DNA of 17,218 nt from an uncultured Mycoplasmatota bacterium (GTDB lineage Bacteria > Bacillota_I > Bacilli_A > RF39 > UBA660): assembly GCA_948470005.1 (NCBI GenBank), contig CAOKNI010000022.1, forward strand, positions 1-17,218, written 5' to 3'. Shown here piece after piece: positions 6,578-13,350 of this stretch. The translations under genes were made by a program, and so were the position numbers. Positions within the stretch are counted from its first letter, which is position 1. Every line of letters starts with the position of its first letter. The notes beneath the pieces are model-generated. The model was not told where the DNA came from, did not search any database, and saw only the letters and a program-made list of their open reading frames with translations.

Positions 6578-7276
6578 ATGAGTGAAATTGAAACAAAAGA
6601 GGCCACAAATAAAATTTTTAAGGGAGTATTTGGTTGTAGTTCTCCTTATAGTGTAGAAGAAATTAAAAATAAGTTTGCTTTTGATATAAGATTACCTATA
6701 GCGGTTAGAGATTCTCTAACTGGAGAGGAAACATACACAGTTACGGTTAATTCCTTTAAATTTATCACCAACACTAATATGGAGAAACGTGATAATAATG
6801 AAGGATGGATATTGCCTAAAAAATCAGTTCAAAACTTAAAAGAATTACTTAGTATTTGGGAAAGTATAAATTACACTACAACTGAAAGAGTATATGAAAG
6901 CATTAATGTTTCTAAAAGTGATCCCATTTATAATTCTATGAATGTTTATAACTCTACCAATTGTGGTAATTGTAATAATATAATATTTTGCGATGGGATA
7001 CATGACTCTAATTATTGTTTGGCATCTTCTCGGAGTACGAATATTAATTACTCTATAAGAGTAGATGATTCTACAACCTGTACTAATTCCTATAATGTTA
7101 TTTGTTCTTCTAAAATAAGTAATTCTATGTTTATCCAAGATTGTAGTAATTTATTTGAATGTATCTTTTGCAGTCATATATCCAATAAAGAATATTGTAT
7201 AGCTAATATGCAGTTTACAGAAGATGAATATTATTATTTAAAGAGTGAAATTATTAAATGGATAATGTCTAGTTAA
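6578..7276 (+). CDS. Cys-rich 12-residue-repeat solenoid protein, partner of the ATPase
   Basis: 232 aa, ATG immediately after the ATPase stop, so one operon with coupled translation; GAAGG upstream may act as ribosome binding site. Residues 1-94 form a mixed domain of unknown type. From residue 96 a 12-residue rhythm runs to about 207: hydrophobic strands starting with Ser or Cys at 96, 108, 120, then after a 3-residue insertion (near 132-135) at 147, 159, 171, 183, 195 and 207 (SINY, SINV, SMNV, CLAS, SIRV, SYNV, SMFI, CIFC, CIAN). Such short regular repeats suggest a beta-helix-like solenoid. Eleven cysteines in 232 residues, some as CxxC (129/132, 195/198), suggest metal binding or stacked cysteines. 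A C-terminal cap, YCIANMQFTEDEYYYLK, resembles the end of uncharacterised proteins I recall from other bacteria, but I cannot verify that. Function unknown. Confidence 0.75.
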   Translation: MSEIETKEATNKIFKGVFGCSSPYSVEEIKNKFAFDIRLPIAVRDSLTGEETYTVTVNSFKFITNTNMEKRDNNEGWILPKKSVQNLKELLSIWESINYTTTERVYESINVSKSDPIYNSMNVYNSTNCGNCNNIIFCDGIHDSNYCLASSRSTNINYSIRVDDSTTCTNSYNVICSSKISNSMFIQDCSNLFECIFCSHISNKEYCIANMQFTEDEYYYLKSEIIKWIMSS

Positions 7277-7286
7277 AAAACTTTTA

Positions 7287-7314
7287 TTGTATATCTAAAA
7301 ATATATGTTATAAT
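7287..7314 (+). promoter_or_regulatory. Promoter of the LiaF-like gene
   Basis: TTGTAT (7287-7292), a 16-bp spacer and TATAAT (7309-7314), preceded by TGT, an extended -10 identical to that of the M16 operon. The ribosome binding site GAGGTG is at 7321-7326. Confidence 0.7.
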
Positions 7315-7331
7315 TATCTTGAGGTGTTTAT

Positions 7332-7979
7332 ATGAGAAACAAGCAAAGTATATTTTGGGGAATAGTTCTTATTATTGTTGGTGTTTTGTTTTTAGGAAAT
7401 AATTTTAATTGGTGGGACATTAATTTATTTTTTAGAGGTTGGTGGACCTTATTTATCATTATTCCATCTTTATTTGGTTTAACCAAAAGAGAAAGTATTA
7501 GTAGTTCTGTTATTACTTTAACAGTCGGTATCTTACTTCTTTTAGCTAGTCAAGATATTATAAAATGGAGCATGATATGGCAAATACTTGTTCCGGTAAT
7601 TATTATTGTTGTCGGTTTAAATCTTATATTTGGTGGACGAAAAATAAGAAAAAGCAGTCCTAATAGTAAAGAATATATTGCTGTTTTCTCCGGTGTAGAT
7701 GAGAAAGTTAGTGATATAATAAGTGATTTTCGAGCTGTATCAATATTTGGCGGAGTAGAATTAGACCTTAGAAATGCTAAAATAAGTAAAGATGTTGTAA
7801 TTGATTGCGTAAGTGTCTTTGGCGGAATTGATTTAAAACTCCCAGAAAATGTAGCAGTTAAAATAAGTGGTTTACCAATCTTTGGTGGTATTGAGAATAA
7901 ATATAACGATAATAAAGATGCCAAAGTAACTATTTATATTAATTATACCTGTGTCTTTGGTGGAGTAGATATTATTTAG
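7332..7979 (+). CDS. LiaF-like membrane protein, orphan
   Basis: 215 aa. The N-terminal half has four hydrophobic segments (about 8-22, 38-50, 58-73, 82-100), with the Trp-rich pattern common in LiaI/LiaF N-terminal domains. The C-terminal half (112-215) is the LiaF C-terminal beta-helix domain, with FGG at 139-141, 163-165, 184-186 and 209-211. In Bacillus LiaF inhibits the LiaRS cell-envelope-stress two-component system; here no histidine kinase or response regulator is adjacent, so the partner is elsewhere or the protein works alone. It has its own promoter and terminator, so it is a single-gene unit. Confidence 0.85.
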   Translation: MRNKQSIFWGIVLIIVGVLFLGNNFNWWDINLFFRGWWTLFIIIPSLFGLTKRESISSSVITLTVGILLLLASQDIIKWSMIWQILVPVIIIVVGLNLIFGGRKIRKSSPNSKEYIAVFSGVDEKVSDIISDFRAVSIFGGVELDLRNAKISKDVVIDCVSVFGGIDLKLPENVAVKISGLPIFGGIENKYNDNKDAKVTIYINYTCVFGGVDII

Positions 7980-7996
7980 AGCTTTAGCTCTTTTTT
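7978..7996 (+). terminator. Terminator of the LiaF-like gene
   Basis: AGAGC (7978-7982), loop TTTA, GCTCT (7987-7991) and a T-run to 7996. The stem starts inside the stop codon (7977-7979). Confidence 0.8.
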
Positions 7997-8094
7997 CTTA
8001 ATTTGATAAGAAAGTTTAAGCTAACATCATTAATTATTTCAAAACAAGTAATATTCATATTTAATTTATAGCAGAATTTAAAAATTAAAACACC

Positions 8095-8119
8095 AAAAAA
8101 CTACTTTTTGCAAAGTAGT
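8095..8119 (-). terminator. rpsD terminator
   Basis: On the minus strand ACTACTTT (8119-8112), loop GCAA, AAAGTAGT (8107-8100), then a T-run (A's at 8095-8100 on plus). It begins 8 nt after the rpsD stop codon. Confidence 0.85.
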
Positions 8120-8127
8120 TTTAATTA

Positions 8128-8730
8128 TTATCTATTGTAGAATTCAACGATTAATGACTCATTAATTTCTTGGTTTAGTTCGCTTCTTTCTGGATATCTT
8201 ACATAAGTACCAGTTAATTTGTTTTTATCAAAATTAACAAATGCTTTTAAAGTTGCATTATTCTCTAGACTAGCTCTTATTGCTGGATGGTCCATAGAAG
8301 TTTCTTTAACTGCTACAATATCACCAGGTTTACAAGAGTATGAAGGAATATTGACCTTAACGCCATTAACTGTTATATGTCCATGATTAACAACTTGTCT
8401 TGCTCCACGTCTAGTATTTGCTAGTCCCATTCTGTAAACAACATTATCTAAACGAGATTCCAAAAGCTTTAACATGTTTTCACCAGTTACGCCTTTCATT
8501 TTAGAAGCTCTTTCAAATAATCTATGGAATTGTTTTTCATTTAAACCATACATAATTCTAAGCTTTTGTTTTTCTTGTAACTGAATACCATACTCACTTA
8601 ACTTTTTACGTCTATCATTACCATGAGCACCAGGTGCATAAGGACGACGTGCTAATTCTTTACCATTTTCTAAAGTAGAGAAATTAAGTCTTCTCGATTT
8701 TTTATAAGCTGGACCAGTATATCTTGCCAT
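8128..8730 (-). CDS. rpsD: 30S ribosomal protein S4
   Basis: 200 aa, full length. It binds 16S rRNA early in assembly of the small subunit. The opening [18 protein letters not shown], the [10 protein letters not shown] stretch and the S4 RNA-binding domain (about 91-150, [21 protein letters not shown]) are diagnostic. It is the zinc-free form: the cysteines of zinc-binding S4 near residues 9-31 are absent. Start ATG at 8728-8730 with the Shine-Dalgarno AGAAAGGAG upstream. It is a monocistronic unit, as in many Bacilli, where S4 represses its own mRNA through the leader. Confidence 0.98.
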   Translation of the reverse strand: MARYTGPAYKKSRRLNFSTLENGKELARRPYAPGAHGNDRRKKLSEYGIQLQEKQKLRIMYGLNEKQFHRLFERASKMKGVTGENMLKLLESRLDNVVYRMGLANTRRGARQVVNHGHITVNGVKVNIPSYSCKPGDIVAVKETSMDHPAIRASLENNATLKAFVNFDKNKLTGTYVRYPERSELNQEINESLIVEFYNR

Positions 8731-8893
8731 ATTTTTTATTTCTCCTTTCTATTAATCTAAATACAAAGGTTGTCTATCTTTATTATAGGGAGTTTATTTT
8801 AACAATTTCTTTAGGGCAGTCCTAAATACTTTTGCACCTTTTCGTAATAAACACATTATAATAAATGATAAAACACTGCCATAAGTACTTGCA
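8731..8893 (-). promoter_or_regulatory. Long rpsD leader, probable S4 autoregulatory RNA
   Basis: From the predicted start near 8893 to the rpsD ATG is about 160 nt without a gene. It contains a long-range pairing on the minus strand, GGCAGT with ACTGCC (8881-8876 and 8821-8816), extended by TAT/ATA-like pairs beyond a mismatch and enclosing a mostly A/U arm. A long, folded leader in front of a lone rpsD is where S4 binds in Bacillus. Similarity to the known S4 leader family was not tested; the assignment rests on position. Confidence 0.45.
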
Positions 8894-8899
8894 TTAATA

Positions 8900-8927
8900 A
8901 TTATACACAAATTTTTAAATATGTCAA
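8900..8927 (-). promoter_or_regulatory. rpsD promoter
   Basis: Minus-strand TTGACA (8927-8922), a 16-bp spacer and TATAAT (8905-8900): two perfect hexamers, as expected for a ribosomal-protein gene. Confidence 0.85.
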
Positions 8928-9119
8928 ATAAATATATGTAAAAATAAGTAAAAAAGTCCTTAAAAATTAAACTAATGTCGGAATTTGTCGATGACTTTTT
9001 CTTTACTTTTTAATGAGTTATACCTTAAAATAAAACTAAGAACGAAGAGTATGCGTTCTGACTAAACATTTGATAATAAATCAATAAAATATTTTCTCCT
9101 CCGTATTAAAATAGTTTTA
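8928..9119. other. Gene-free stretch between the rpsD and recA promoters
   Basis: The middle of the 468-bp gap between rpsD and recA. No credible gene of normal size. It holds an inverted repeat AGAACG/CGTTCT (9039-9044 and 9054-9059, 9-nt loop), a weak long-range pairing between the GTAAAAAAGTC tract near 8950 and GACTTTTTCTTTAC near 8993-9006, and on the minus strand a Shine-Dalgarno-like GGAGGAG (9102-9096) with only a tiny frame behind it (about 21 codons, to 9025). Confidence 0.5.
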
Positions 9120-9133
9120 TATACAAATGTTCG
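9120..9133 (-). promoter_or_regulatory. LexA box upstream of recA
   Basis: Minus-strand CGAACATTTGTATA, differing at one base from the box in front of the small SOS gene (970-983). It ends 8 bp before the recA -35. Confidence 0.65.
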
Positions 9134-9141
9134 AAAAAGTG

Positions 9142-9170
9142 TTGACAAACTAAATTTTATATAATAGAAT
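9142..9170 (+). promoter_or_regulatory. recA promoter
   Basis: TTGACA (9142-9147), a 17-bp spacer and TAGAAT (9165-9170). A TATAAT inside the spacer (9160-9165) is at the wrong distance. Ribosome binding site AAAGGAAG at 9185-9192. Confidence 0.8.
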
Positions 9171-9198
9171 TAGATAGTAATCATGAAAGGAAGTAACT

Positions 9199-10245
9199 AT
9201 GAAACAAATTAAAGAAGAAAAGAATAAAGATAAAGCCCTTGAACAAGTTTTAGCGGATATAGAAAAACAATTTGGAGCTGGGGCTATTATGAAACTTGGA
9301 AGCGAAGAACATACGAAAATAGATGTAACATCTAGTGGGTCGTTATCGCTTGATATTGCATTAGGAGTTGGTGGTTTTCCTAAAGGCCGAATTATTGAAA
9401 TTTATGGACCAGAGTCATCTGGTAAAACAACATTTGCTCTGCAAGCTATTGCTGAAGTTCAAAAAAAAGGTGGCAGAGCAGCTTTTATTGATGCAGAGCA
9501 TGCATTGGACCCGGTATATGCTAAAGCCTTAGGAGTAGATATTAACGAGCTTTTATTATCTCAACCAGATACTGGCGAGCAAGCCCTTGAAATTTGTGAA
9601 GCCTTAGTTCGTAGTGAAGCGGTAAATATTGTAGTAATTGATTCTGTTGCTGCTTTAGTTCCTCAAGCAGAAATAGATGGCGAAATGGGAGACTCTCATG
9701 TTGGCTTACAAGCAAGACTTATGAGTCAAGCATTAAGAAAATTATCTGGTACAATTAATAAGACAAAAACAACAGCAATTTTTATTAATCAGTTAAGAGA
9801 AAAAGTCGGAGTAATGTTTGGTAATCCGGAAACTACTCCAGGAGGCAGAGCTCTAAAGTTTTATGCAACTATTAGACTTGATATTAGAAGGTCAGAGCAA
9901 ATTAAGCAAGGGGAACAAATTGTTGGTAATAAAACCAATATTAAAGTTGTTAAAAATAAAGTTGCACCACCATTTAAAAGTGCTTGTGTAGATATCATGT
10001 ATGGTGAAGGCGTTTCCCGTGAAGGTGAAATAATTGATATTGCTGTTTCCTTAGGAATACTAGAAAAAAGCGGAGCATGGTATGCTTATAATGGTGAAAA
10101 AATTGGCCAAGGTAAAGAAAATGTTAAAATTTATTTAAAAGAAAATATTAATTTAAAAGAAGAATTAGAATCAAAAATTAGAGAACATTATGGTTTTGAA
10201 GATGTAAGTTCTCCTAAAAATCAAAAAGAAAATAAAGGCGAATAA
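9199..10245 (+). CDS. recA: RecA recombinase
   Basis: 348 aa. Forms filaments on single-stranded DNA, drives strand exchange and triggers LexA self-cleavage. Walker A GPESSGKT at residues 70-77, Walker B VVIDSV at 145-150, and loop L2 with [20 protein letters not shown] (197-216) intact. Normal length with a short acidic/lysine-rich tail. The promoter has a LexA-box candidate, so expression should be SOS-inducible. In Bacillus recA lies between cinA and rny; here rny follows but cinA is missing. A stem-loop starts in the last codons of the gene. Confidence 0.99.
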   Translation: MKQIKEEKNKDKALEQVLADIEKQFGAGAIMKLGSEEHTKIDVTSSGSLSLDIALGVGGFPKGRIIEIYGPESSGKTTFALQAIAEVQKKGGRAAFIDAEHALDPVYAKALGVDINELLLSQPDTGEQALEICEALVRSEAVNIVVIDSVAALVPQAEIDGEMGDSHVGLQARLMSQALRKLSGTINKTKTTAIFINQLREKVGVMFGNPETTPGGRALKFYATIRLDIRRSEQIKQGEQIVGNKTNIKVVKNKVAPPFKSACVDIMYGEGVSREGEIIDIAVSLGILEKSGAWYAYNGEKIGQGKENVKIYLKENINLKEELESKIREHYGFEDVSSPKNQKENKGE

Positions 10246-10265
10246 AAAGGCCTTTATTTATTTTT
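10230..10265 (+). terminator. recA terminator
   Basis: AAATAAAGGC (10230-10239) pairs perfectly with GCCTTTATTT (10250-10259), followed by ATTTTT. The 5' arm lies in the last codons of recA. Confidence 0.75.
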
Positions 10266-10298
10266 GAAAACAAAAATTAATAATTTTATATTTTTTTC

Positions 10299-10327
10299 TT
10301 GCTTAATAAGTAAATAACCATTATAAT
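10299..10327 (+). promoter_or_regulatory. rny promoter
   Basis: TTGCTT (10299-10304), a 17-bp spacer and TATAAT (10322-10327). It lets rny be expressed separately from recA. Confidence 0.75.
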
Positions 10328-10333
10328 TAAACT

Positions 10334-10352
10334 ATAGATGGAAAGTATCTAT
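10334..10352 (+). promoter_or_regulatory. Hairpin in the rny 5' UTR
   Basis: ATAGAT (10334-10339), loop GGAAAGT, ATCTAT (10347-10352), directly at the predicted 5' end of the mRNA and ahead of the AGGAG ribosome binding site. May stabilise the transcript; function not shown. Confidence 0.4.
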
Positions 10353-10370
10353 TAGAGTTAGGAGAAAAAA

Positions 10371-11924
10371 ATGGAATTTAATTTGATGTCCATTTTAACT
10401 CTTGTTGTTGGATTTTTTTGTGGGTTTGCGATTGTCGCTATTATAGCAGTTATTAGAAACAATCGGGAAGAAAATAAAGCTAATAAACTATTAGAAGTAG
10501 CTAAAAAAGAAGCTGATAAACATAAAAGAGATACTTTAATGGAAATTAAAGAAGAATCTTATCGTCTAAAACAAGCAGTTGAAAAAGAAATTAAAGAAAA
10601 AAAAGAAGAATTTAAAGAATCTGAAAATCGTCTTTTGCAAAGAGAAGCATCTTTAGATAAAAGGGAAGAAATGCTTCAAAAAAGAGATGCTAATTTAGAT
10701 GAAAAAGAAAATAATTTATTAGCAAAACAAAAAGAAATACAAGAAAAAGAGCTTAAAATGGATGAGCTATTAAAACAAGAACTAGAAGAATTAGAGAAAA
10801 TTGCCAAATTTTCTAAAGAAAAAGCTCATGATTTAATCATGAAACGTGTCGAAAATGATATGGCAAAAGAAATTGTTGATTACATCAAGGATCAAGAAAG
10901 AATTGCTAAATTAGAAGCTCATGAAAAAGCTAAACAAATCATAGTTTCTAGTATGGAAAGATATTCTGAGGATGTTGCAAACGAGCAAACAGTTAGCACC
11001 ATTGATTTGCCAAATGATGAAATGAAAGGTCGTTTAATCGGACGTGAAGGCAGGAATATTCGAACTATCGAGTCTGTTACCGGTGTCGATTTAATTATTG
11101 ATGATACACCAGAGGCTATTGTAATATCTTCATTTGACCCTCTAAGACGAGAAATAGCTAAAGTTACAATTGAAACTTTAATAAAAGATGGTCGTATTCA
11201 TCCAACCCGTATTGAGGAAGTATATGACAAAGTATCAAAAGATATTAATACTAAAATCACTGAAGTTGGTAATCAAGCTTTATATGATTTAGGTATAACT
11301 AAAATGGAACCAGAGCTTATTAATTTAGTTGGTAAGCTTAAATATCGTTCAAGCTACGGTCAAAATGCTTTACAGCATTCGATAGAAGTAGCAAATTTAA
11401 CTGGACTTATGGCTAGTGAACTTGGTGAAAACATTACTCTTGCTAAAAGAGCAGGCCTTTTACATGATATCGGTAAATCTATCGATTTTGAAATAGAAGG
11501 AAGTCATGTCGAAATTGGTGCGGATTTAGCTCGTAAATACCATGAAGATAAAGTTGTTATAAATGCTATAGAATCACATCATGGTGATAAAGATGCTGAT
11601 AATGTTATTTCAGTATTGGTTGAGGTTGCGGATACTTTATCTGCTGCTCGTCCTGGTGCACGTAATGATACCATGGATAATTACATGAAACGTTTATCTC
11701 AGCTAGAAGAAATAGGAAACTCATTTGAAGGAGTAGAAAAAACATTTGCTGTTCAAGCTGGTCGTGAAATTCGTGTAATAGTTAAACCTGATATGGTTGA
11801 TGATGCTAAAAGTTATAAGATGGCTCGTGATATTAAAGAGCGAATTGAAGGTGAAATGCAATATCCCGGAACTATTAAAATTAATGTTATTCGTGAGACT
11901 AGAGCTATTGAAGAAGCAAAATAA
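10371..11924 (+). CDS. rny: Ribonuclease Y
   Basis: 517 aa, the usual length. Membrane-anchored endoribonuclease that starts mRNA decay in Gram-positive bacteria. One N-terminal membrane segment (about 7-28), a long charged coiled coil (about 32-190), a KH RNA-binding domain with the GRLIGREGRNIR loop (220-231), and an HD hydrolase domain with QHSIEV (335-340) and the metal-binding LLHDIGKS (363-370, His365-Asp366). All key residues are present. ATG 10371 sits 6-7 nt behind AGGAGA. It is placed after recA as in Bacillus and has its own promoter and terminator. Confidence 0.98.
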   Translation: MEFNLMSILTLVVGFFCGFAIVAIIAVIRNNREENKANKLLEVAKKEADKHKRDTLMEIKEESYRLKQAVEKEIKEKKEEFKESENRLLQREASLDKREEMLQKRDANLDEKENNLLAKQKEIQEKELKMDELLKQELEELEKIAKFSKEKAHDLIMKRVENDMAKEIVDYIKDQERIAKLEAHEKAKQIIVSSMERYSEDVANEQTVSTIDLPNDEMKGRLIGREGRNIRTIESVTGVDLIIDDTPEAIVISSFDPLRREIAKVTIETLIKDGRIHPTRIEEVYDKVSKDINTKITEVGNQALYDLGITKMEPELINLVGKLKYRSSYGQNALQHSIEVANLTGLMASELGENITLAKRAGLLHDIGKSIDFEIEGSHVEIGADLARKYHEDKVVINAIESHHGDKDADNVISVLVEVADTLSAARPGARNDTMDNYMKRLSQLEEIGNSFEGVEKTFAVQAGREIRVIVKPDMVDDAKSYKMARDIKERIEGEMQYPGTIKINVIRETRAIEEAK

Positions 11925-11954
11925 AACTGTTGAAGAAATTTTCAACAGTTTTTT
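11923..11954. terminator. Bidirectional terminator between rny and the sugar transferase
   Basis: AAAACTGTTGAA (11923-11934) and TTCAACAGTTTT (11941-11952), 12 bp without mismatch, T-run to 11954. It overlaps the rny stop codon (11922-11924) and begins right at the stop of the convergent minus-strand gene; A's on the other side give a T-rich tail in that direction too. Confidence 0.85.
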
Positions 11955-12489
11955 AAAACCAACTTTTAATAATAGTTATAAAAGATTTGAAAAAAATTTT
12001 AATGTCCTGTATTAAACCAAAATTATCGTAATATTCGGCATCACATTTTAAAGTCTCGGGATAGCTTAGTCTTCTCCCACCACGACTTTGTGCTAAACTA
12101 AACAAACCTGGTTTTACAAGATATCTTTTAGGATTAATTTCTCCTTTTGGTAAGATTTCATTGCAAATAAATGCTCTTGGTCCAACTAAACTCATTTCTC
12201 CTTTTAATATATTAAAAAGCTGGACTAACTCATTAAAACCTGTTTTATCAATAAATTTGCTTACTTTCGTATAAATACTATTACCATCTTTATCATAAAC
12301 TCTCGTTCTAATTTTATACATATAGAAAGGAACTTTATTTTTTCCTTCTCTAGGAATTCGGATATCAATTAAAGGTCGCCCTATATTTAAATAAGTGACT
12401 AGTAATACTATAAGAATAATAGGGCCACTTAAGATAATAAAAATTATGGATAGAATAATATCCAATCCTCTTTTAACATATTTATACAT
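11953..12489 (-). CDS. Small membrane phosphosugar transferase, altered active site
   Basis: 178 aa, the size of the minimal PglC-like monotopic phosphoglycosyl transferases that load a sugar phosphate onto the undecaprenyl carrier in glycan or capsule synthesis. An N-terminal membrane hairpin (about 10-32) is followed by FYMYKIRT (55-62), LFNILKGEMSLVGPRA (91-106), YLVKPGLFSLAQSRGG (123-138) and AEYYDNFGLIQDIKI (151-165), all recognisable blocks of the family. In active enzymes an Asp-Glu pair precedes the QL.N.LKG block; here it reads Asn86-Glu87 (codon AAT on the minus strand), and the usual PGxTGxAQ is PGLFSLAQ. It may be inactive or have another role. Weak ribosome binding site (GTGG). 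Convergent with rny, divergent from ku; no other glycan genes nearby. Confidence 0.85.
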   Translation of the reverse strand: MYKYVKRGLDIILSIIFIILSGPIILIVLLVTYLNIGRPLIDIRIPREGKNKVPFYMYKIRTRVYDKDGNSIYTKVSKFIDKTGFNELVQLFNILKGEMSLVGPRAFICNEILPKGEINPKRYLVKPGLFSLAQSRGGRRLSYPETLKCDAEYYDNFGLIQDIKIFFKSFITIIKSWF

Positions 12490-12518
12490 CCAACCACTTC
12501 ACTTCATATTATAAAACA

Positions 12519-12546
12519 AGTATATCATAATCCATTATTTTTTCAA
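12519..12546 (-). promoter_or_regulatory. Promoter of the sugar transferase gene
   Basis: Minus-strand TTGAAA (12546-12541), a 16-bp spacer and TATACT (12524-12519) preceded by TGA, an extended -10. Confidence 0.65.
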
Positions 12547-12587
12547 GTCATGAATCTAATTATTTGTATATTTTAGTTTGTTTTATC

Positions 12588-12605
12588 TCACCTTAATAAT
12601 GGTGA
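12588..12605 (+). promoter_or_regulatory. Small hairpin covering the ku ribosome binding site
   Basis: TCACC (12588-12592), loop TTAATAAT, GGTGA (12601-12605). GGTGAT is the only plausible ribosome binding site of ku (ATG 12610), so folding would hide it. Only 5 bp, so weak. No convincing promoter was found just upstream. Confidence 0.35.
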
Positions 12606-12609
12606 TTAT

Positions 12610-13350
12610 ATGAAAAAAACATCTATATCTTTTGGCTTGGTAAATATTCCTGTCATTATAAATCCTATTATTAAAAATAACGATATTTTTTTTAATCAAT
12701 TGCACAAAAAATGTCTTTCTCGGATTAAATATGTTAAATATTGTAATCATTGCAAAAAAGAAGTGAAGCAAAGTGATATTATTAGGGGATATGAATATGA
12801 ACGAGATAAATATATTACCATTACTGATGAGGAATTTAATAATCTAAAAAGTGAAGACGAAAAAACTATAGAAATTATAAGCTTTATTGATTTAAAAGAA
12901 ATAGACCCTATTTATTTTGAGAAAAGTTATATTGTTTCAACATCTGCTAAAAGTAAGTCTTATAGTCTTTTTAAAGCCGCTCTTTTAAAAACACATAAAG
13001 TAGCTCTTGCAAAAACCGTCATTGGTACTAAATTTTATTATGTTATTTTAAGATTAAATAGTGATTTTCTTATCATGACTACTCTTTATTTTGAAGAGGA
13101 AGTAATGATCCCTGAAGCTTTAGCTGAAAGTAAATATACTAAAAAAGAATTAGATTTAGCAGTATCTTTAATTAGTTCAATGAATACCAAGTTTAAGCCT
13201 CGTGAACTCATTGATGAATATCAGACTAAAATAAAAGATGCTATAGATTTAAAAATAGAAGGTAAAGAAATTAAAAAAACTAAAAAGAAAAAAGAAGCTA
13301 GTATTAAAGATTTGATGACTGCTTTAGAAATGAGTCTTAAAAATGTTTAA
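12610..13350 (+). CDS. ku: Ku, DNA-end-binding protein of NHEJ
   Basis: 246 aa bacterial Ku. The homodimer threads onto double-strand ends and recruits the ligase. The opening ISFGLVNIPV is diagnostic. A Cys/His cluster follows (His32, Cys35, Cys45, Cys48 in LHKKC...YCNHCKKEV), with KQSDIIRGYEY after it and ALAKTVIGTKFYYVILR (132-148) in the core. The C-terminal tail is lysine-rich (about 219-233, KIEGKEIKKTKKKKE), as in Ku proteins that bind DNA with their tails. The start is supported by GGTGAT at 12601-12606. The ligase gene starts before its stop (8-bp overlap), so the two are co-translated. Confidence 0.95.
   Translation: MKKTSISFGLVNIPVIINPIIKNNDIFFNQLHKKCLSRIKYVKYCNHCKKEVKQSDIIRGYEYERDKYITITDEEFNNLKSEDEKTIEIISFIDLKEIDPIYFEKSYIVSTSAKSKSYSLFKAALLKTHKVALAKTVIGTKFYYVILRLNSDFLIMTTLYFEEEVMIPEALAESKYTKKELDLAVSLISSMNTKFKPRELIDEYQTKIKDAIDLKIEGKEIKKTKKKKEASIKDLMTALEMSLKNV

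Noticed and set aside
6845..7138. Minus-strand frame opposite the repeat protein
   Set aside because: Its Ile/Thr-rich sequence is simply the complement of the 36-bp repeats.
4730..7276. Conjugative element or HerA-NurA repair pair
   Set aside because: No relaxase, mating-pair genes, membrane anchor, NurA nuclease, direct-repeat ends or integrase in the window.
7550..7924. Minus-strand frame inside the LiaF-like gene
   Set aside because: Complement of the FGG-repeat region, no ribosome binding site or family match.
11721..12015. Short frames over the rny end and the terminator on both strands
   Set aside because: They run across a perfect bidirectional terminator and other certain genes.
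12583..12771. Minus-strand frame over the start of ku
   Set aside because: Antisense to a clear Ku N terminus; no supporting signals.
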